Shown in pieces: positions 59,507 through 64,000 of a stretch of 64,000 nt of DNA. Below the pieces are notes generated by a model that was not told the origin of the DNA, made no database searches, and was given only the letters and a program-made list of their open reading frames with translations. Both the position numbers and the translations under genes were made by a program. Position 1 is the stretch's first letter, and every line of letters starts with the position of its first letter. This stretch comes from Acidovorax sp. NB1 (GTDB lineage Bacteria > Pseudomonadota > Gammaproteobacteria > Burkholderiales > Burkholderiaceae_C): positions 1 to 64,000 of the forward strand of contig NZ_BJHU01000030.1 in the NCBI RefSeq assembly GCF_005405905.1, written 5' to 3'.

Positions 59507-60211
59507 CTACACCGCCAGGCGGTATCCCACCCCCGACTCGGTGAGCAGGTGGCGGGGCTGCGCAGGGTCGGCCTCCAGCTTTTGGCGCAGGTGCCCCATG
59601 TAGATGCGCAGGTAGTGGCTCTGGTCCGACCGCATGGGCCCCCACACTTCGCGCAACAGCTGCTTTTGGGTGATGACCCGCCCCGCATTGGCCACCAGCA
59701 CCATGAGCATGCGGTACTCGGTGGGGGTCAAGTGCACCTCCACACCCGCCTTGCGCACCAGGCGCGCACTGCGGTCCACCTCGACATCGCCGAAATGGAA
59801 CAGGGGCTCCGCCGCCTCCTGCACCAGCCCGTTGCCGGTGGCGGCGCGGGGCCTGCGCAGGTTGGCCCGCACCCGCGCCAGCAACTCGCCGGTGCCAAAG
59901 GGTTTGGTGAGGTAGTCGTCTGCACCGGCATCGAGTGCGGCGATCTTGTCGGTCTCATCGGTGCGTGCAGACAGCACGATGATGGGCACGGCGGACCAGC
60001 CCCGCACATCGCGGATCAGCTCCACCCCATCGCCATCGGGCAGCCCCAGGTCCAGCACCAGCAGGTCGGGGTGGCGGGTGCCAGCAGCCGACAGCCCCTC
60101 GCGCAGGGTTCCCGCCTCGTGCACCTGCCAGCCCTCGGCCTCCAGCGCGCTGCGCACAAAGCGCCGGATCTGTGGCTCGTCCTCGATCACCAAAACGGTA
60201 CGTATCTGCAT
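59507..60211 (-). CDS. kdpE: KdpE response regulator
   Basis: A 234-residue OmpR-family regulator: a receiver domain (acidic pocket EDE at 10-12, phospho-acceptor Asp54) and a winged helix-turn-helix C-terminal domain ending SDQSHYLRIYMGHLRQKLEA and LLTESGVGYRLAV. It activates the kdp operon when potassium is limiting. It follows kdpD by 8 bp on the same strand. Confidence 0.95.
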   Translation of the reverse strand: MQIRTVLVIEDEPQIRRFVRSALEAEGWQVHEAGTLREGLSAAGTRHPDLLVLDLGLPDGDGVELIRDVRGWSAVPIIVLSARTDETDKIAALDAGADDYLTKPFGTGELLARVRANLRRPRAATGNGLVQEAAEPLFHFGDVEVDRSARLVRKAGVEVHLTPTEYRMLMVLVANAGRVITQKQLLREVWGPMRSDQSHYLRIYMGHLRQKLEADPAQPRHLLTESGVGYRLAV

Positions 60212-60219
60212 TGTTTTCT

Positions 60220-62991
60220 TCAGGGGGCAGAAATGCCCCGCTCCATCTCACTCAAACCGGGGTCGGGCGGCGGCTCGCGCCGCGCCAGGGTCACCGTGAA
60301 TTCTGCCCCGCCCCCTTCTACGCTGGCGGCGGAGATCGCACCGCCATGCGCTTGCACGACGGCCTTGCAGATCGCCAGCCCCAGGCCCACGCCCGGGGTC
60401 GCGGATTCCGCCTGGCCCCGGGTGAATTTTTCAAACAGGGTGTGTTCTTTGCCACGCACCGAGGCGGGCAGGCCCGGGCCATGGTCTCGCACCTTCAGCA
60501 CCAGCATGTTGTCTGTGGTGGATGCTTTCACCACCACCGGCCCCGCGCCGTATTTGGCTGCATTCTCCAGAAGATTGACCAGCACGCGCTCGATGAGCAC
60601 AGGGTCGAACTCCACCAGCGGCAAGTCGGCGGGCACCTCGGTGCGCACAGGCATGTCGCCCAGCGCGGGTCGGGCGGCCCGGATGGCAGAGCCAACCACC
60701 TCTTCCACCGACTGCCAGTCCCGCCGCAGATGGACGCTCTGCCCCGACACATCGCTCTCCAGGCGCGCCATGTCCAGCAGGTTGCTGACCAGCGCATTGA
60801 GCTGGTGCGCCTGGTGCACGATGGCCTTGGCCACGGCGCCGGTTTCTTGCGGCGGCGCGCTCCGCAGCGATTCGGCGAGCGTGATCAGAGCCGTGAGGGG
60901 GGTGCGCACATCGTGCGACACCGCGCCCAGCAGGGCATTGCGCAGCCGTTCAGACTCCATGTCCACCACGGCCTGCTGCGCAATGTCCACGTAGTGCACA
61001 CGCTCCAGGGCAATGGCGATCTGCCGGGCCAGGGTGTCGAGTTGCTGCGCCTGTTCGGGGATCAGCAGCCAGCGGGGCTGGGCGGGTTCCAGCGCCAGCA
61101 CACCACGCACGCGCATGGGGGCCTTCAGCGGCACGTAGCGCCAGGCCTGCGCGGCCAGGGTGCTGGTTGCCAGCCCGGCGCTCTGGCCCTGGCGCAGCGT
61201 CCAGTCCGCCACGCTTTTGTCGAAGCCCGGCGGCAAATCGTCGGGGTACTGAAGGCGGTCCGACGCGTCCAGCGCCACCACCACGGCGCGGCCCCCGAAG
61301 TGCCCCTGCACGGCCGCCGCGCCGATCTCGATGACCTGGCTGGTCTCCAGCGCCGCAGACAGCTCGCGCGTCAGCTCAAACAGCGACTGGGCCCGCCGCT
61401 CCCGGCTGATCGACACCCCAGCGGCAAACCGCAACCCGGCCGTGAGCTGCCCCACCAGCAGCCCCACACCCAGCATCACCGCAAAGGTGACGATGTACTG
61501 CACATCGCTCACCGCGAACGACAGGCGCGGTGAGACGAAGAAAAAATCGAACGCCAGCACATTCAGCAAGGCCGCCATCGCTGCGGGCACGCGCCCAAAA
61601 CGCATGGCCACCGCGACAACCCCCACCAGGTAGAGCATCACGATGTTGGTCAGCTCCAGCAAACCATGCAGCGGTGTCGCCAGCACCGTAACGGCAACGC
61701 TGGCGCCCAGCGCCCACAAAAACCCCTGCCAGCGATAGCGCCCTGCGCCGGGCTCGCCCACATCCCCGTCATCATCCAGGCCCATGTTGCGGTCCCACAG
61801 CGCCCGAGGCAGGCGCCGCGAGCTACCCGCATGCGCTGCCTCCACGATGTCGAGTGATGGCGCCCGTTCGGCCAAATCGCGCGCAACACCTTTGGATGCG
61901 AGAAGTTTGCGCCACCCCGCCCGCGCGGCGGGGCGCCCCAGCACCAGGGTGGCGCAGTTCAGATGCAGCGCCTGGGCCGCCAAGGCGGGCGCCACGCGGT
62001 CGCCCGTGAGCACGGCCGTTTCGGCTCCCAGCTCCTGCGCCAGTTGCAGCACGGCCAGAATCTTGTCGCGCAGGGCTGCGCCCAGGCGCTGCAGCCTTGG
62101 CGTCTCCACATAAGCGGCATGCCATTTCACATTGAGCTGCCCCGCCAGGCGGGCGGCTGTGCGCACCGTCTGTGCCGCGTCTTCATGGGGCCCGACACAG
62201 GCCAGGATGCTGCCCGAGGTGTTCCAGGCACTGGCCACGCGGCTGCCGGAAGCGCCCGACTGCTCCACCCGCCAGCCCAGCACATCGTCTTCCACATGCT
62301 CCGCCGTGCGCCGCAGCGCAATCTCCCGCAGGGCGATCAAGTTACCCTTGCGGAAAAAGCTCTGCGCCGCGCGTTCGGCCTGCTGGGGCACGTAGACCTT
62401 GCCAGCGCCCAGGCGGGCGATCAGCTCGTCGGGCGTCGCATCGACCAGCACCACTTCGTCGGCGTTGTCCAGAACGGTGTCGGGCACCGTTTCGTGCACA
62501 CGCACACCGGTGATGGCCCCCACCGTGCCGTTCAGGCTCTCCAGGTGCTGAACATTGAGCGCGGTCCACACGTCGATGCCAGCGGCCAGCAGCTCCTGCA
62601 CATCCTGCCAGCGCTTGGCGTGGCGGGAACCCTGCACATTGGAGTGCGCAAGTTCATCCACCAGCAAGATGGCAGGCTTGCGGGCCAGGGCCGCATCCAG
62701 ATCGAACTCGGAAAGCGTCCGGCCCCGGTACTCCACCTGCTTCAGGGGCAGCGACTCCAGCCCCTCCAGCAACGCAGCGGTTTCCGCGCGACCATGGGTT
62801 TCCACCACGCCGATGAGGATGTCGCGCCCCGCGCGCCGCTCGCGCTGCGCGGCACTGAGCATGGCCCAGGTCTTGCCGACCCCGGCATTGGCACCGAAGT
62901 AGATGCGCAGCCTGCCCCGCTGGGTCTGCTCTTCCTGGGCGCGCAGTTGCGCAATCAAAGCATCGGGGTCGGGGCGCTGGATGTCAGTCAT
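60220..62991 (-). CDS. kdpD: KdpD potassium sensor histidine kinase
   Basis: A 923-residue KdpD. The N-terminal cytosolic domain has a Walker A motif GANAGVGKT (residues 33-41) and the DVWTALNVQHLESLN block; a USP-like segment follows. Four closely spaced transmembrane helices lie at about residues 425-515, then a GAF-like region, the HisKA domain with His693 in GAVSHDVRTPLTALITLAE, and the HATPase_c domain with NLLENAAKYGAG and GVGLGLAICK. It senses low potassium or turgor and phosphorylates KdpE. The length and layout are those of standard KdpD. Confidence 0.96.
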   Translation of the reverse strand: MTDIQRPDPDALIAQLRAQEEQTQRGRLRIYFGANAGVGKTWAMLSAAQRERRAGRDILIGVVETHGRAETAALLEGLESLPLKQVEYRGRTLSEFDLDAALARKPAILLVDELAHSNVQGSRHAKRWQDVQELLAAGIDVWTALNVQHLESLNGTVGAITGVRVHETVPDTVLDNADEVVLVDATPDELIARLGAGKVYVPQQAERAAQSFFRKGNLIALREIALRRTAEHVEDDVLGWRVEQSGASGSRVASAWNTSGSILACVGPHEDAAQTVRTAARLAGQLNVKWHAAYVETPRLQRLGAALRDKILAVLQLAQELGAETAVLTGDRVAPALAAQALHLNCATLVLGRPAARAGWRKLLASKGVARDLAERAPSLDIVEAAHAGSSRRLPRALWDRNMGLDDDGDVGEPGAGRYRWQGFLWALGASVAVTVLATPLHGLLELTNIVMLYLVGVVAVAMRFGRVPAAMAALLNVLAFDFFFVSPRLSFAVSDVQYIVTFAVMLGVGLLVGQLTAGLRFAAGVSISRERRAQSLFELTRELSAALETSQVIEIGAAAVQGHFGGRAVVVALDASDRLQYPDDLPPGFDKSVADWTLRQGQSAGLATSTLAAQAWRYVPLKAPMRVRGVLALEPAQPRWLLIPEQAQQLDTLARQIAIALERVHYVDIAQQAVVDMESERLRNALLGAVSHDVRTPLTALITLAESLRSAPPQETGAVAKAIVHQAHQLNALVSNLLDMARLESDVSGQSVHLRRDWQSVEEVVGSAIRAARPALGDMPVRTEVPADLPLVEFDPVLIERVLVNLLENAAKYGAGPVVVKASTTDNMLVLKVRDHGPGLPASVRGKEHTLFEKFTRGQAESATPGVGLGLAICKAVVQAHGGAISAASVEGGGAEFTVTLARREPPPDPGLSEMERGISAP

Positions 62992-63037
62992 GCATCAACA
63001 AGTATCGGTGCCAAAAGTCAGAGCATGTCAGCGCACG

Positions 63038-63610
63038 TCAGCGCAAGCCGTCGAGCGCCAGGTTCAGCGCCAGCACGTTCACCCGGGGTTCGCCCAGCAG
63101 CCCCCACAGCGGCTGCTCCGCGTGCTTGCCAATCACGGCATTCACGCTGACCACCGGCAGGCTGCGGGCCCGCGCCACGCGCCCTGCCTGGTACTGCGCC
63201 GCAGCCAGGCTGATGTGTGGGTCCAGGCCACTGGCCGAGGCCGTGACCAGATCCACCGGCACGGGGGCCGTGTTGCCGGGGTCGGCCGCGCGCAGGGCTT
63301 CCACGCGCGCTTTCACCGCATCGGCCAGCGCCGGATTGAGCGGCCCCTGGTTGGAACCGCTGGACGCCGCCGCGTTGTACGGCATGGGCGCCGTGGCCGA
63401 TGGGCGGCCCCAGAAATGCCCGGGGTCTGAAAAGTTCTGGCCGATGAGCGACGAACCGACGGTCTGGCCATTGCGCTGCACCAGGCTGCCAGCTGCCTGC
63501 TGGGGGAACACCGCCTGGGCGGCGCCCGTCACCACCAGCGGATACAGCAGCCCGGTCAGCACGCTCAACAAGGCAAACAGCACCAGCGCGGGGCGAAGAA
63601 TGTTTTTCAT
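63038..63610 (-). CDS. kdpC: Potassium-transporting ATPase subunit KdpC
   Basis: A 190-residue KdpC with one N-terminal membrane helix ([20 protein letters not shown]) and the conserved periplasmic blocks [20 protein letters not shown] and [20 protein letters not shown]. It is the assembly/affinity subunit of the KdpFABC complex. It follows kdpB by 10 bp and is followed by kdpD. Confidence 0.96.
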   Translation of the reverse strand: MKNILRPALVLFALLSVLTGLLYPLVVTGAAQAVFPQQAAGSLVQRNGQTVGSSLIGQNFSDPGHFWGRPSATAPMPYNAAASSGSNQGPLNPALADAVKARVEALRAADPGNTAPVPVDLVTASASGLDPHISLAAAQYQAGRVARARSLPVVSVNAVIGKHAEQPLWGLLGEPRVNVLALNLALDGLR

Positions 63611-63620
63611 CAGAATCTCC

Positions 63621-64000
63621 TCAGATCAGCCCGACGGCCACAAGTATCCAGTCAATCAGCTTGATGCCCACAAACGGCACCAGCAGCCCGCCCAGCCCAT
63701 AGATGGCCAGGTTGCGACGCAGCAGCGCCGCCGCACCCACCGGGCGGTAGCGCACACCGCGCAAGGCCAGGGGAATCAGGAACACGATCACCAGCGCATT
63801 GAAGATCACGGCCGACAGGATGGCGGACGACGGACTTGCCAGCTGCATGACATTGAGCGCGGACAGCTGCGGGTAGGTAGACACGAAGATGGCCGGCACG
63901 ATGGCGAAGTATTTCGCCACGTCGTTCGCAATCGAGAACGTGGTGAGCGAGCCGCGTGTCATCAAGAGCGCCTTGCCGGTCTCCACCACCTCCAGCAACT
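63621..64000 (-). CDS. kdpB: Potassium-transporting ATPase subunit KdpB, C-terminal part
   Basis: The gene begins beyond the right edge; about 126 C-terminal residues are visible. They contain the family block [40 protein letters not shown], and the membrane-helix region [20 protein letters not shown], ending [20 protein letters not shown]. The [13 protein letters not shown] signature is typical of the KdpB P-type ATPase that pumps potassium. The presence of kdpBCDE in this order suggests kdpFA lie just outside the window. Confidence 0.96.
   Translation of the reverse strand, partial: LLEVVETGKALLMTRGSLTTFSIANDVAKYFAIVPAIFVSTYPQLSALNVMQLASPSSAILSAVIFNALVIVFLIPLALRGVRYRPVGAAALLRRNLAIYGLGGLLVPFVGIKLIDWILVAVGLI

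Noticed and set aside
60172-63150. Long plus-strand open frames across kdpD and kdpC
   Set aside because: kdpD and kdpC are unmistakable on the minus strand; the antisense frames have no family features.
60220-64000. kdp genes as something unusual
   Set aside because: Gene order, lengths and motifs are standard for the KdpFABC-DE potassium system.

Overview
The window looks like chromosome from a high-GC betaproteobacterium of the Comamonadaceae, most likely Acidovorax or a close relative. This is inferred from the gene order exbB-exbD-lpxK-(Trm112-like)-kdsB-adk, from pepA-holC divergent to lptFG followed by cysB, from the protein sequences themselves, and from short dispersed repeats (GCTATCAAAT-AATAGC type) of a kind common in that family. 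No rRNA, tRNA or CRISPR array was seen. Both window edges cut genes: cysC on the left and kdpB on the right.

Layout. 1-8.3 kb: end of cysC, a thioesterase-like gene, a patatin lipase, then a LysR regulator divergent from a valine/branched-chain catabolic set (mmsA, an acyl-CoA dehydrogenase, mmsB) interleaved with small conserved genes. 8.4-10.65 kb: an AT-rich block of three single-ORF units separated by attC-like hairpin sites. It reads as a short integron cassette array without an integrase (a CALIN) carrying an Mrr-like nuclease, a GIY-YIG-like protein and a membrane protein, and it abuts gene remnants. 11.4-19.3 kb: a putative iron/metallophore uptake locus (Fur-like box, DUF2946 protein, TonB receptor, a dipeptide-type ABC transporter). 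19.3-26.5 kb: a lipoprotein and a signalling block (multi-PAS histidine kinase, single-domain receiver, and a receiver/GAF/PAS/GGDEF-like/EAL protein). 26.5-33.5 kb: small stress/detoxification genes, icd, DUF192, sodB and xseA.

33.5-34.1 kb is an intergenic stretch with a DnaA-box hairpin and a 268-bp element bounded by perfect 32-bp inverted repeats. 34.1-41.1 kb: ExbBD, lipid A/KDO biosynthesis, adenylate kinase, asparaginase divergent from lexA across two LexA boxes. 41.3-52.7 kb: a dehydrogenase, a branched-chain amino-acid binding protein, holC, pepA, the LPS exporter permeases lptFG, a CbiX-like chelatase, cysB and an aminotransferase. 52.8-55.8 kb: an EamA exporter, a LysR regulator and a quinone reductase. 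56.1-59.3 kb: a compact unit encoding a RimK-type ATP-grasp ligase, a GNAT/peptidase-C39 fusion, a 40-residue membrane peptide missed by length filters, and a 112-residue protein ending in a Cys-rich tail. 59.5-64 kb: the potassium system kdpB(partial)-C-D-E.

The strongest candidates for something under-described are the cassette array and the RimK/GNAT-C39 unit. The dispersed repeats are also notable because at least one copy has become part of a protein (the asparaginase).
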